Below are positions 53,426-64,000 of a stretch of DNA of 64,000 nucleotides, one piece after another. The stretch comes from Gari tellinella (Eukaryota; Mollusca; Bivalvia; Cardiida; Psammobiidae), in NCBI GenBank assembly GCA_922989275.2, contig OV277857.1, positions 50,817,083 to 50,881,082 of the forward strand, read 5' to 3'. Within the stretch, counting starts at the first letter, position 1. Each line of letters opens with the position of its first letter. The translations under genes and the position numbers were made by a program. Under the pieces are notes generated by a model. The model was not told the origin of the DNA, searched no databases, and was given only the letters and a program-made list of their open reading frames with translations.

Positions 53426-54075
53426 TTAAAACACACAGTTGGACCACAATTCTTTCTTTGCAGCAGTCCACGTTCCAATTCCAAAGCTGTCTGCAACTGT
53501 GTGACATCCCGAGAGGGTAAATGCAGGAAGAATGTCTTCAACAATGTCCATATGTTTGTCCCACGCAATATCAGTATCAGTAATAGATTTGATTAACATT
53601 TTATTCGCCCTTCTTGTTTTAGAATATGACTGACAGCTTAGGATTCGAATAATTTCTTGTGCATGAGAATACCTACTACACAATCATGTTGTCTATCTCC
53701 TAATCTGTTGCTTTCAAACGTTTTCTTTCTGACATACTACATCGGCTTGTTTCAGCTTGTGTTTCATTTACCTATTATCACTAGCTTGTTTATTTGTGTG
53801 TGCTCAATTTGAAAAGTCTCAGCATCTAGAATGTAAGAGATTATCAGCTTCAATAACTCTTTCTTTTCAGTGCCATTAAGATACACTGATTTTGGTAAAA
53901 TGCTGTTAGCATGCAACTGATAGTAATCGATTTTAACCTGTTGCTCTCGTACACTTATAGAAATGTCAGTGCTGTATATATAGGTCAACATTGTTGTTCT
54001 CCTCCAACTTAAATGTTGGCAATGTACTTCTGCAAGGAGCCTTTTGTGGGGTATGTCATAAACCCATAATAACAA
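53426..54075 (-). pseudogene. Decayed PIN/FEN1-like repetitive ORF
   Basis: Two open pieces in different frames, 53764-54075 (103 aa) and 53426-53683 (85 aa), seem to belong together. The second reads WDKHMDIVEDILPAFTLSGC then HTVADSFGIGTWTAAKKEL. That strongly resembles the ...LPAHxLSGCDTVAxYFGIGKxT... segment of large uncharacterised proteins that are highly repeated in molluscs and cnidarians and contain a PIN/FEN1-like fold. The usual aspartate after SGC is histidine here. The first piece has NGTEKKELLKLIISYILDAE, a plausible upstream part. Stops and frameshifts lie between them. Assignment is from remembered motifs; the family is often linked to mobile DNA, but its function is not established. 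No start codon or promoter can be proposed. Confidence 0.45.
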
Positions 54076-54944
54076 TATCGATCCGTCTATGGTGACTGTC
54101 TACTGGTCCTATTTATTTTGTCAGAAACTCCTATCTGGACCTTTTTGAATTGCTTTATCAAATTTTGTAACTGTCATATCATTGGTCCTCTTGTCTTACC
54201 GTGCCCTCCGTGTCCTTTGCGTTGTTTTCTATTTCCCGTCTGCTTTGTGCCCCTCAAAGTCAATTTCAGGATCATCCCTGTGAGCCACCATGATATCAAA
54301 GTTTGCTTGCAGCTGATTGTACATGTAAATGTCTAAAGCCTATGAGTATGTCTGCTTTATCATAATCTTAATTATGCAATCGGCCACATGCCCATGGCAC
54401 ATAAAGGGGATTTCAATGAACATACGACATATTCACTTTTATATACCCCGTCCATGCCTCATCAAATCTTAGTTTTCAAAAATATTCTGAGCACTGCTCT
54501 TCTGACAGCCTCGATTCCTTTCAGGTAAGCAATACCACATCTGCCATTGTTAGTTTACACGACCTCAATCGGAACTTTAAGGCAGCATTTCACTATATAC
54601 TACACTCTTTCAAGGCATCAGCAAATATAAAGGCTAAGCCACTGTCTGACATCAGACTACCATCATCAGCAACTAAGCTGATGCGTAAGTGTATGCCACC
54701 AAGCCTATATGCTCAGAATGAAATACTTTGACGCACAAAAGCATGTGCAGTTACGTGACCCTAGCTGCTGGTACTTAGTCCAATACTGACCAAAAAAGAA
54801 AAATGATCTAGGTTACAGAGGTCAAGGTTAAAGGTCAATGTAAGTAATTTACTATTGTAACTAGTTTTACTCGTTGAAGTGCACATACACGTGAAGTTAT
54901 GTGACCGTAATTGAAGTACTTAGTAAAAACAAGAGCATGTCCCA
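54076..54944. other. Unassigned stretch
   Basis: It may contain more of the decayed ORF to the left. From about 54790 there are AGGTCAAGGTTAAAGGTCAA phrases like those of family K. No bounded feature can be drawn. Confidence 0.3.
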
Positions 54945-56740
54945 GTTACACGAATGCCCCCGATGATACAGGGAGGGGAATCCAGACTATCAAACGTAAA
55001 AGTTAGAGAGCTGAAACTGTAGTGGAGCGCCATTTTGAGGACTTCAAGGGCCATTACTCCAAAGGGCCTAGCATAAATTGGTGCCGCTGGTTATCCAAAT
55101 TGGTCTCCATTTTATGTCAACAAACATTTTCAGAAAGTTTGGTGATGATCAGATGAAAAGCAATGTGTTTGTGAAACACAAATGCCCCCAGCCAGCATCA
55201 TGTTCTGTAATGTAATGCTTATTTGCAAAAGTAGGTCAAAAGTCATGGTCGTAGGGTAAATGAAACATTGGCATGGTTGGAGAAGTCTTAACACAAGAAA
55301 CATATAAAGTATGGAAGCTCTAGGCCTACTGGTTCAAATGTTATAGGCGTATAAAGATTTATACAAATAAAGGTCAAAGGTCAAGGTCACAAGGGCAAAA
55401 ACGTAGGTATGGTTGGAAAGATCTTGACACAAGAAATATATAAACAAAATATGAAAGCCGTAGGCCTACTGGTGCAAATGTTATAGCCATTTAAAGATTT
55501 CAACAAAGGTAGGTCAAATGTCAAGGTCACAAGGTCAAAAAGTTTTGTATGGTTAGAAAGGGAAAACACATGTCAAGTATAAAAGGCCAAGGTGCAAAAA
55601 TGCAAAAGTTATATCCAAGGTTAAGGTTTTTGGTTAAAGTTTTATTAAATAGGTCAAAGATCGAGGTCAAGGTCACATGGTCAAAGATGTTGGTATGGTT
55701 GAAAAGGTCTTGACACAAGAAATATACATACAAAATATTAAAGCCCTGGGCCAACTGGTGCAAATGTTATAGCCATTTAAAGATTTTTACAAAAGTAGGT
55801 CAAATGTCAAGGTCACAAAGTCAAAAAGTTTTGTATGGTTGGAAAGGTCTTGCCATGAAGAATACACATGCCAAGTATAAAAGGCCCAGGTTCAAAAATG
55901 CAAAAGTTATAGCCAATGTTAATGTTTTGGTTAAAGTTTGATTAAATAGGTCAAAGGTGAAGGTCAAGGGCACATGGTCAAAGATATTGGTATGGTAGGA
56001 AAGGTCTTGACACAAAACATATACATACAAAATAGTAAAGCCCTATGCTAACTGGTGCAAATGTTATAGCAATTTAAAGATTTTTACAAAAGAAGGTCAA
56101 ATGTCAAGGTCAAGGTCAAAAAGTTTTGTATGGTTGGAAAGGTCTTGCCATGAGGAATACACATGCCAAGTATAAAATGCCCAGGTGCAAAAATGCAAAA
56201 GTTATAGCCAAGGTTAAGGTTTTTGGTTAAAGTTTGATTAAATAGGTCAAAGGTGAAGGTCAAGGTCGCATGTTCAAAGATGTTGGTATGGTTGGAAAGG
56301 TGTTGACACAAGAAATATACATACAAAATATGAAAGCCCTGGGCCTACTGGTGCAAATGTTATAGCCATTTAAAGACTTTTTACAAAAGTAGGTCAAATT
56401 TCAAGGTCAATGTCACAAGGTCAAAAAGTTTTATATGGTTGGAAAGGTCTTGCCATGAGAAATACACATGCCAAGTATAAAAGGCCTAGGTTTAAAAATG
56501 CAAAAGTTATAGCCAAGGTTAAGGTTTTTGGTTAAAGTTTGATTAAATAGGTCAAAGCTCAAGGTCACATGGTCAAAGATGTTGGTATGGTTGGAAAGGT
56601 CTTGACAAAAGAAATATACATACAAAATATGAAAGCCCTGGGCCTACTGGTGCAAATGTTATAGCAATTTAAAGATTTTTACAAAAGTAGGTCAAATGTC
56701 AAGGTCAAGGTCACAAGGTCAAAAAGTTTAATATGGTTGG
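54945..56740. repeat. Family K element: ~295-bp tandem array
   Basis: It starts ACAAGAGCATGTCCCAGTTA, then CACGAATGCCCCCGATGATA, a typical end of this type of bivalve element. Monomers contain CTACTGGTGCAAATGTTATA (55468, 55753, 56050, 56346, 56645), so the period is 285-299 bp. Each has two half-units with AGGTCAAGGTCAC and TATGGTTGGAAAGGTCTTG. The array is cut at TATGGTTGG by the LINE tail at 56741. Minus-strand frames of 60-80 codons are array artefacts. Confidence 0.75.
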
Positions 56741-56941
56741 AATGAATGAATGAATGGTGTTTTACGGCCCATCGACACAAAAAGGTCATTTAGAGCCGAA
56801 TAAATAATTACAATATCAAATTTAAAACAATATCAACTAATAGATTACGTCAATGTCAGTCCCGATCAACGGGAAAGTAAACAAAATATGGACAAAACAT
56901 AATCGACATACAAAAAATTATCTTTAAAAAATATAATTTAT

Positions 56942-57229
56942 TCAAATTTTATAATATAAATTAATCTCTTTTAAAAATTCAAGTATTTTATAAATATCAA
57001 CAAACTCAAACAGTTCCCGCAGGGAATCTGCCTGAAAGAACCTATTTCTAATTAAAGTTAAATCAGCACAATCAATAAGAATGTGCTGAATTGTATAAGG
57101 TTCAAAACAAAATAAACATTCTGGTTGAACCTCACGTTTTAAAAGATATGAATATGTAATATAAGAATGTCCTATTCTCAATCTAGCTAAAACTACCTCA
57201 TCCCGGCGAATCGACCGGCATGAGTTCAA
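56942..57229 (-). pseudogene. LINE ORF2, C-terminal domain
   Basis: The 95-codon piece reads RRDEVVLARLRIGHSYITYS, then YLLKREVQPECLFCF and IQHILIDC. This is the ARLRIGH motif and a CX2C-X7-H-X4-C finger that close ORF2 in I/Nimb-type elements. It is separated from RT by a deletion (joint near 57300) that removed whatever preceded it, expected to be an RNase H domain. In the 60404-61037 copy the frame reads HAIKPVLGESLNSC. Here the same place has a stop (CCTGTATAAGTT). Confidence 0.7.
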
Positions 57230-57305
57230 ACTTTCAACTTATACAGGTTTAATGGCATGGAGTTTGTTGTGAGTTTCCCCACTCCAAGACTCCTGCCAAT
57301 TTCAG

Positions 57306-58592
57306 CTAAATCATCTGCAAGTATGATTCCCTTGCAGAGCCATAAACACAACAACCATAATCAAGTTTGGATCTTACTAAACTTCTGTATAATCTAAGCA
57401 TTACAGTACGATCTGCACCCCAGTCGGTATGTGCAAGAACGCGAAGTAATTTTAAAGTTTTCTGGCATTTTGCCTTTAAATATTTTATATGAGGGATAAA
57501 AGAAAGTTTCTTGTCAAAAATGACACCGAGAAACTTCGCCTGATCCACGACTGGAATGGGGCTATCATCCAGGTGCAATTCGGGATCAGGATGAAATTTT
57601 CTCAGTTGACAGAAATGCACACAATTTGTTTTTGATCTGGAAAATTTAAAACCATTCTCAGTAGCCCATTTTTGAATTTTATAAATGGACAGCTGAAGTT
57701 GACGTTCAACAGTATTAATGTTTTTGGAACGGTAACAAATTAAAAAGTCATCAACATACAATGAACAATCTGTGTCATTTGTTAAACATTTAACGATATT
57801 ATTAATTTTTACATTAAAAAGAGTTACTGATAAAATACTTCCTTGTGGAACACCCATTTCCTGCTTTTGCATATCAGAAAGGGTAGTTCCAACTCGGACT
57901 TGAAACTCCATATCATTTAAAAAAATTTCAATAAAAATTGGAAGTCGACCTTTAAGGCCATTTTCATGCAGGTCTTTCATGATACCATACTTCCATGTTG
58001 TGTCATATGCTTTCTCAAGGTCAAAGAAGACAGCAACTAAGTGCTCCTTCTTGACGAAAGCTTCACGAATAAAAGATTCCAATCTAACTAAATGATCATT
58101 AGTACTTCTTTGGCTCCTGAATCCACTTTTATACTCCGTAATGAGATTGTTGGATTCAAGATACCAAACAAGTCTTGCATTAATCATGCGCTCTAAGGTT
58201 TTGCATACGCAACTCGTCAATGCTATAGGGCGATAACTATTTGGGTCTGTGTTATCCTTCCCAGGTTTTGGAACAGGGATGACTGTCGCCTGTTTCCAAA
58301 ATCTGGGAAGTTTACCACTTGACCATATAGGATTAAAAATATCTAAAAGTACATTCATACAATTTATAGGCAAGTGCTTTAAAAATTGATAATGAATATC
58401 ATCAGGTCCAACAGCGGTATCGTGGGATTTATTAAGAGAATCATAGAGTTCTTTTTCAGTAAAAGGTAAATTGTAACTTTCGGTTTTCTTTTTCTTTAGA
58501 CCTTTTGATATTTCTAAATTCAGGAGAAGACTTAGCTGATGAAGAATTTTTAGCAAAAGCATCAGCCAAGGAATTGGCAATATCTTTAACAT
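57306..58592 (-). pseudogene. LINE ORF2, reverse transcriptase domain
   Basis: This 428-codon open stretch is the best preserved coding sequence in the window. Motifs in order: AVGPDDIHYQFLKHLP, NSYRPIALTSCVCKTLERMI, GFRSQRSTNDHL, the first catalytic aspartate in VFFDLEKAYD, GVPQGSILS, the catalytic YVDD, then FLGVIFDKKLSF. The palm thus looks intact. The N-terminal ~30 residues are in a shifted frame relative to the upstream part (A-run near 58612, and again near 58490). The frame ends in a stop created by the deletion after GSARESYLQMI. The enzyme would copy the element's RNA at a nicked target. Confidence 0.85.
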
Positions 58593-59152
58593 CTGTTATT
58601 TTTTTTATCATCAACATTTAAATGACCAAATGAAGATTTACCTTTACCGCTTATTTTACGTACCATATCCCATACCTTCTTTACTGATGAGCGAGAATTT
58701 AATTTAGATACATAATTCTTCCAAGACTGCGACTTTGCAGTCTTAAAAGTACGACGAGCTTTAGCCCTAAATACTCTAAAATGGTTTAAATTGTCCTCAG
58801 TAGGACTAACTCTAAACCTTCTAAGAGCCGACTTACGTTTACGAATAGCCTCCTTACAATCATCATTATACCAAGGTTTTGGAGGTTTCTTAGGGTTTGA
58901 TGAGGACTTAGGAATGCATTCTTCTGCTATTGAATATAAAATAGAGGTGAACTTTTCAATGGGGTCATCAATATCTTTAAATATATCTGAATCTAATTTT
59001 TCTTTACACAGAATTTCAAATTTTTCCCAATTTGCCTTCTTGAGTTTCCAGCGAGGAACACATTCCTCGACTGTAGAAGCAATATTATTTAGAAATATTG
59101 GAAAGTGGTCACTACCACATTGGTCGTCCCCAACTCTCCAGTCATAACCCAA
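58586..59152 (-). pseudogene. LINE ORF2, end of endonuclease and linker
   Basis: The 188-codon piece continues the frame of 59243-59731 after one stop (near 59240). It contains CGSDHFPIFL, the conserved SDH block of APE-type endonucleases. A basic linker follows (KAIRKRKSALRRFR-like: EAIRKRKSALRRF, KARRTFKTAKSQSW). It leaves frame at VDDKKNN, where an A-run has gained or lost a base. Confidence 0.75.
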
Positions 59153-59242
59153 ATAAACAGTAGGGTAAGAAATAGAAAGATCAATGCAAGTTAAAGATCC
59201 TGATGCCGGGTGAAGATAAGTTGGAGACTTATTGTTGAAGAT

Positions 59243-59731
59243 TCACAAATCGTGCTCACCAATAAAATCTTCAACAAGCTTACCCATAGCATTAGAATAA
59301 TCAGAACCCCATAATGGGTTATGACTATTAAAATCCCCTAACAAAATAAAAGGTGAGGGCAATTGTTCAATCAGATCGTCAAGATCTTTTTTATTAATTG
59401 TGGTCCTTGGCGGAATGTAAATTGAACAAAATGTTATAGCTTTGTGAAGGGTTACACTGACAGCAACAACTTGTAAATTAGATTTGATTGATAAATGACT
59501 ATGAACAACAGAGTTGGTCACAATAATGAAAGAGCCGCCAGCAGCTTTTTCACCATCATTAAAAATATGATTATAAATAGAATAATTTCTAAAGTTGATT
59601 TGATCAGTGTCCTTCAAGAAAGTTTCTTGAAGACACATGATCGCAGGATCGTGTTTATTCAATAACAGAAGAATTTCATTGTAATTTGCCTTAAGTCCTC
59701 TACAATTCCATTGTATAACGCAATTTTTCAT
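59243..59731 (-). pseudogene. LINE ORF2, APE-type endonuclease
   Basis: The 162-codon piece begins MKNCVIQWNCRGLKANYNEI, a typical ORF2 start. It has the active-site blocks LQETFL (metal-binding glutamate), GGSFIIV, SIYIPP and LLGDFNSHNPLWGS (catalytic D and N). With SDH in the next piece the domain would be complete except for one stop codon. The endonuclease nicks target DNA to prime reverse transcription. It starts about 32 bp after the ORF1 stop. Confidence 0.8.
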
Positions 59732-59762
59732 TATCTAATAAGTAAAAAAAACAACAAAAAAA

Positions 59763-61922
59763 CTAGTTAGATGGAGGTTGAATAGGGACAATCTTTGGTT
59801 TTACAGGTGATTTAGAAGAGGGGGAGATGGATGCATGGACATCCATCGCCTCCTCTTCCAAATCGACACGCCTTGGCAGTCGCGCAGGCGAATTGACCCA
59901 TTCATCCGCATTGTCTGACCATGACGGCGGCTGTTTCCAGCCCGACTCGTCTGCTTCCAACGTGGATAGTATTGAATATTTGTTAAAAGTAGCAGAAGAG
60001 TCGTCACTGGTACTCAACCGCTGTATTTTTGTCTGGGTGTTATCTTTCATAACAAATTTATTTGACTGGCCAGAGCTACATTTAGATGAACCATTTTTTG
60101 ATGATTTGGTTGCATCTTTATTGTTACCATTTTGTGCACTACTTGATTTAGGTTTTTGTGTTTTAGTATTATTGGATTTTCCAGTTTTCGTTTGATTTTG
60201 AAGAGATGGTGTTGAAGATAAAGATATGGAAGGTTTTGGTGGCGGTGTTTGTTTTGGTGATGGGGGTTTGGAGAATTATTAGATTTTTGGTTTCCTAAAA
60301 GGTCTGTTTTGTCAACTGTAGTGCACGCCTTGGCTGGAGCTGGTTGGGACACAGCAGCAGAGGGAGCTGGTTGGGACACAGCAGCAGAGGGAGCTGGTCG
60401 AGAATGAATGAATGAATGAATGGTGTTTTACGGCCCATCGACACAAAAAGGTCATTTAGAGCCGAATAAATAATTACAATATCAAATTTAAAACAATATC
60501 AACTAATAGATTACGTCAATGTCAGTCCCGATCAACGGGAAAGTAAACAAAATATGGACAAAACATAATCGACATACAAAAAATTATCTTCAAAAAACTA
60601 TAATTTATTCAAATGTTATAATATAAATTAATGGCTTTTAAAAATTCAAGTATTTTAGATATATCTACAAATTCAAACAGTTCCCGCAGAGAATCTGCCT
60701 GAAAAAATCTACTACGAATTAAAGTTAAATCAGCACAATCAATAAGAATGTGCTGAATTGTATAAGGTTCAAAACAAAATAAACATTCTGGTTGAACCTC
60801 ACGTTTTAAAAGATATGAATGTGTAATATAAGAATGTCCTATTCTCAATCTAGCTAAAACTACCTCATCCCGGCGAATCGACCGGCATGAGTTCAAACTT
60901 TCACCTAATACAGGTTTAATGGCATGGAGTTTGTTGTGAGTTTCCCCACTCCAAGACTCCTGCCAATTTCTTAAAATAAATTTAGTAATCCGAATAAGGA
61001 AGATCCATATCAGATTCAGGCAACGACAGGGCATACTGGGAGCTGGTCGAGACACATCAGCGTAAGATGGCGCTGATGGCCCCCCCCCCAGGTGTTCTAG
61101 ACTCAACCCGTTTCCGGGCCTCCAAGAAGGTAATGTTATTTTTAACCTTTACTGCTTGAATTTCTTTCTCCTGTTTCCACTTAGCACACTCCTTAGAGTA
61201 TGCAAAGTGATCCCCATTACAGTTAGCACACTGTAAAGGGTTTTCACAGGAGGAAAGATCGTGTCATTGTTGGCCACATCGACCACAGACCTTTTCCTTG
61301 TTACAATTGTCTTGATGATGGCCAAACCTTTGACATTTAAAGCATCGTAGTGGATTGGGCACAAAGGGCTCAACTCGGTAAACCGACAAGGCAGCTTTAA
61401 CCGATGATGGCACATTTGGTACATTGAATTTTAAAATGAAGGTATTTGTTTGAATTTTTTTATTATTTCTGGTAATAATAACTCTATTTACTTCAGTCAC
61501 ATGCTGACTCCCCAAATCTTCGAGCATTTCCTGCTCAGTAGCATTTCGCAGATCAAAGCTACGAATAACTCCCTTGCAGTAATTCAAAGAATTATGGGGC
61601 GACACATCAACTGGTATATTACCTAGCATTTTACAATTCAAAAGGTTAACTGACTGTTGTTTCCTTGCACATTCGACCAAAGTCTTGCCAGATCGCAAGA
61701 TTTTGGCCTCTTTTGCTTGACCTATTAAGCCCTTTAGTGCCTTTGCCACAAAAAAGGCGACACTTTATCAAAGGTTTTGTCAGGTTTCTTGCTAGAGATA
61801 ACAAGAAACCTTGACCAAATGTCTTGTATTGTTTCAGAGTCAGACTCTGAGTCTTCTTCACGAAGTCTTTTACAACTATTGGCTTCCGAGGAAGCTGAGC
61901 GAGAAGCGTTAGCTGCATCCAT
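59763..61922 (-). pseudogene. LINE ORF1 (gag-like) with zinc knuckles, interrupted
   Basis: It starts MDAANASRSASSEANSCKRL (61922). It shifts frame in a T-run near 61749 and continues MAKALKGLIGQAKEAKILRS ... to CFKCQRFGHHQDNC, a CX2CX4HX4C knuckle. A stop follows CGRCGQQ, then LQCANCNGDHFAYSKEC forms another knuckle. After ADVSRPAPS the frame is broken by the LINE copy at 60404-61037. It resumes with SQPAPSAAV, coded by a 27-bp tandem repeat (60337-60390), and ends near MKDNTQTKIQRLSTSDD...VPIQPPSN. It would package LINE RNA. It is dead. Confidence 0.75.
60404..61037 (-). mobile_element. 5'-truncated LINE copy inserted in ORF1
   Basis: This 634-bp copy holds only the last ORF2 domain (RNWQESWSGETHNKLHAIKP onwards) and the 3' UTR with ATTC tail. 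It is flanked by the exact 15-bp duplication GGGAGCTGGTCGAGA (60389-60403 and 61038-61052). 5' truncation with such a duplication is the normal mark of target-primed reverse transcription. The long frame 60609-61106 is an accidental fusion of ORF1 with this insert. Confidence 0.9.
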
Positions 61923-62665
61923 GGCACTACCGCAGAAAATTCATAATCCATGTTCCCCACCCACCACGGAGTCCAACAAGGGGATGCCTTCGGGAAGGCT
62001 CCAGCGAAGAACACCAGGGTTACATGGAAAATATACTCAAGTAAATAGGCAAAGTTAAGCCAACGCCGTACCTCCAATGCACTACCGCTATAGGGCATCT
62101 TCTGGCCAATAGGCTAATCAATGCGAGAATCGCTGGTCAACCATACACCAATCCGCCTGATTAGCCCTAAACCACCGCCTTCAAGGACACTTGAACAGAA
62201 TAGAGAGACTATTAGAATAACTTATGAAAGTACCAATAAATAGTAAGAACAAATCATTGGAAAGAGAAATGATAGTCTTATTAAAAAAGGAAGTGTCCTT
62301 GGGCAAGACATGGTGAGCCGATTGATCAGACCGGGCTATGCCTGACCGCTCTTATACACCCAGAACCAAGGCCAAAGCAGTGTGTTGCATCAGGGATCTG
62401 CGCTCAGAGATCCCATCTGCTCAACTACCAGGATCCAATCATCCAGGGTGCTTCGAGTCGCAACCCACGGCAAACAGGTTGCTCCTTTTCGGGGGGATCT
62501 TACCCCTCTGCAGGAGATTCAGCTGGTGTATTCTATCCCCCACCAGCAGGGGCTTCCTTCGTTTTAGTTCTTGGCAGAGGGAACAATCTCTGTCTAATAA
62601 ACAGAGAAAATTCCCTCTGTCAATTAAGCCCCAGAACTACGTCAAAGTAGGAAGGTCTCTGGGGA
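61923..62665 (-). other. LINE 5' region
   Basis: Non-coding DNA upstream of ORF1, with moderately high GC. Its outermost 100 bp (AGAGACCTTCCTACTTTGAC, then GTAGTTCTGGGGCTTAATTG) recur in the short elements at 33210 and 52822. It probably contains the internal promoter, as is usual in LINEs, but no promoter motif can be named. A 112-codon plus-strand frame over it is unsupported. Confidence 0.55.
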
Positions 62666-64000
62666 AATTGCCATAGAAGTCTTAGTTTTCACTGTAAAAG
62701 ACAAGTTCAGCTTAATCCTTTCTGTGATGCAAGTTAACAGTGTAGACCATGAGGGTCTTTTAACACATTCAACCCTAATGATGTGTATACTCGTCATTTA
62801 CAAATAGTGTACCTGTGAGGATTACACTAATGTCTTGTCCTTTGCAACAGGGTAGATCATGATCTACACTGTTTATCATTTTGAAATATATTGTTAAAAT
62901 CAACCCTTTATAGTCAAACATGGACTAGACTTAAGTTTCAGGGTAGAATGAATTAAATAATATGGCTATGGAATTTCAGGTGAATGACCACAAAGAAAAA
63001 AAGATGATTATAGGAAAGAAAAGAAACCTGTGTAAGTATAGTAAAATTGCCATAGAAGGCTTAGTTTTCACTGTAAAAGACAAGTTCAGCCTAATCCTTT
63101 CTGTGATGCAAGTAAACAGTGTCGACCATGATGGTCTTTTAACACATTCAACTCTAATGATGTGTATACTCGTCATTTACAAATAGTGTACCTGTGAGGA
63201 TTACACTAATGTCTTGTCCTTTGCAAACAGGGTAGATCATGATCTACACTGTTTATCATTTTGAAATAAATTGTTAAAATCAACCCTTTATAGTCAAACA
63301 TGGACTAGACTTATTTTGAAATTAGAATATAGTTTCAGGGTAGAATGAATTAAATAATATGGCTATGGAATTTCAGGTGAATGACCAGACAGATGATAGA
63401 GAAGGCAAGAAACCTGTGTAAGTATAGTAAAATTGCCATAGAAGTCTTAGTTTTCACTGTAAAAGACAAGTTCAGCTTAATCCTTTCTGTGATGCAAGTT
63501 AACAGTGTAGACCATGAGGGTCTTTTAACACATTCAACCCTAATGATGTGTATACTCGTCATTTACAAATAGTGTACCTGTGAGGATTACACTAATGTCT
63601 TGTCCTTTGCAAACAGGGTAGATCATGATCTACACTGTTTATCATTTTGAAATATATTGTTAAAATCAACCCTTTATAGTCAAACATGGACTAGACTTAT
63701 TTTGAAATTAGAATTTTCCATTAAAAGTTTCAGGGTAGAATGAATTAAATAATATGGCTATGGAATTTCAGGTGAATGACCACAAAAAACAGACAGACGA
63801 TAAAGGCAAGAAACCTGTGTAAGTATAGTAAAACTGCCATAGAAGGCTTAGTTTTCATTGTAAAAGACAAGTTAAGCTTAATCCTTTCTGTGATGCAAGT
63901 TAACAGTGTAAACCATGAGGGTCTTTTAACACATTCAACCCTAATGATGTGTATACTCGTCATTTACAAATAGTGTACCTGTGAGGATTACACTAATGTC
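62666..64000 (+). repeat. Tandem array of family B-containing units (~380-400 bp)
   Basis: GCCATAGAAG(T/G)CTTAGTTTTC recurs at about 62670, 63049, 63435 and 63836. Each unit contains a B element (CACATTCAACCCTAATGATG, GTGTACCTGTGAGGATTACA, GGGTAGATCATGATCTACAC, TGGACTAGACTTA, TTTCAGGGTAGAATGAATTAA). A constant spacer with GGTGAATGACCA and AAACCTGTGTAAGTATAGTA lies between. The array continues past the window end. The small frames in it are repeat artefacts. Confidence 0.8.

Larger units (their letters stand above)
56741..62665 (-). mobile_element. Non-LTR retrotransposon (I/Nimb-like), nearly full length
   Basis: Read on the minus strand there is a 5' region (about 62665-61923), a gag-like ORF1 (61922-59763), and an ORF2 (59731 to about 56942) with endonuclease, reverse transcriptase and a C-terminal zinc finger. 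The 3' end is GTGTCGATGGGCCGTAAAAC, ACC and (ATTC)n. A ~0.6-kb truncated copy of the same family sits in ORF1. Both ORFs have stops and frameshifts, and the segment between RT and the C-terminus is deleted, so the copy is dead. The left flank is the K array and the right flank is mid-unit in the B array. I could not find a matching target duplication. Confidence 0.8.

Noticed and set aside
55387..56625. Minus-strand open frames of 60-80 codons with MYVYFLCQDLSNHTNIF-type proteins
   Set aside because: Products of the ~295-bp K array. The consistent frames come from monomer similarity, and there is no start, splice or domain evidence.
58791..59147. A 118-codon plus-strand frame
   Set aside because: Antisense shadow of the LINE endonuclease/linker coding sequence.
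60609..61106. A 165-codon open frame joining MSLEHLGGGPSAPSYADVS to the LINE C-terminal finger
   Set aside because: It is an accidental in-frame fusion of ORF1 with a truncated LINE copy bounded by a 15-bp duplication at 61038-61052.

Overview
The window is eukaryotic, AT-rich and almost entirely repetitive. It looks like intergenic DNA from a bivalve mollusc. The clues are a tRNA-headed SINE with a MetaSINE-type body (33997-34274), several interspersed elements built around ~160-170 bp tandem monomers (pearl-like), and an I/Nimb-type LINE whose tail is a run of ATTC. The species cannot be fixed from the sequence. I found no host protein-coding gene, rRNA gene, true tRNA gene or CRISPR array. 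Nearly all open frames are repeat monomers read across a non-multiple-of-three period, or decayed transposon ORFs.

Family labels used here. A: short TTAA-flanked inverted-repeat elements with termini CCCATTACCCC or CCCTTTACC. B: TTAA-flanked, termini CTCTTTGAACCC / GGAGGAAAGAG. E: TTAA-flanked, termini CTTTGCATGCTGGG or CCCTTCACTC. D: TA-flanked, pogo-like termini CAGTAAAACCTCTC. F: TA-flanked, CAGCGCTCCCTCTC. G: TA-flanked, CAGTGGAGAAAACG. L: GGGCCGTTTCATAAAA. N: AGGGCTCCAGATAAG. C, H, I, J, K and M: longer elements or arrays with internal tandem monomers.

Layout. 1-8,300: A, D, B, E, F and N copies, one 1.46-kb mariner with a ruined transposase, a 161-bp monomer element (I), and two GC-rich hairpins. 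8,300-16,600: a dense A/B/D/G patchwork with repeated nesting, a pogo-like hairpin element and a mariner-derived element. 16,593-20,714: a 4.1-kb long-inverted-repeat element with a 9-bp target duplication (MULE-like). 20,900-28,560: G, L, A, H and I copies, including a many-layered nest at 25.6-28.2 kb. 28,911-36,441: two adjoining long-inverted-repeat elements; the second carries a SINE, a LINE-derived short element and a J array. 36.6-40.7 kb: a J element and several E-type hairpins. 40.8-44.6 kb: a 3.8-kb foldback element of units containing the word AAGATGGCCGCC. 45.26-46.53 kb: a palindromic cluster built on GACCCGCGGGTC. 46.8-50.5 kb: F, G, E and H copies. 50.5-52.7 kb: an M array with a 622-bp tandem duplication. 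53.4-54.1 kb: a decayed PIN-like ORF. 54.9-56.7 kb: a K array. 56,741-62,665: a nearly full-length but dead LINE on the minus strand, with a younger truncated copy inside it. 62,666-64,000: B elements amplified in tandem, running off the window.

The most interesting structural theme is modularity. The same central hairpin recurs inside element families that have different terminal repeats and different target duplications. One core is shared by B, E, F and G; another by A and D. An apparent G-left/F-right chimera (44599-44858) carries the first core. A second theme is self-targeting: TTAA elements have landed in the TTAA sites inside older TTAA elements, twice at exactly the same central site.
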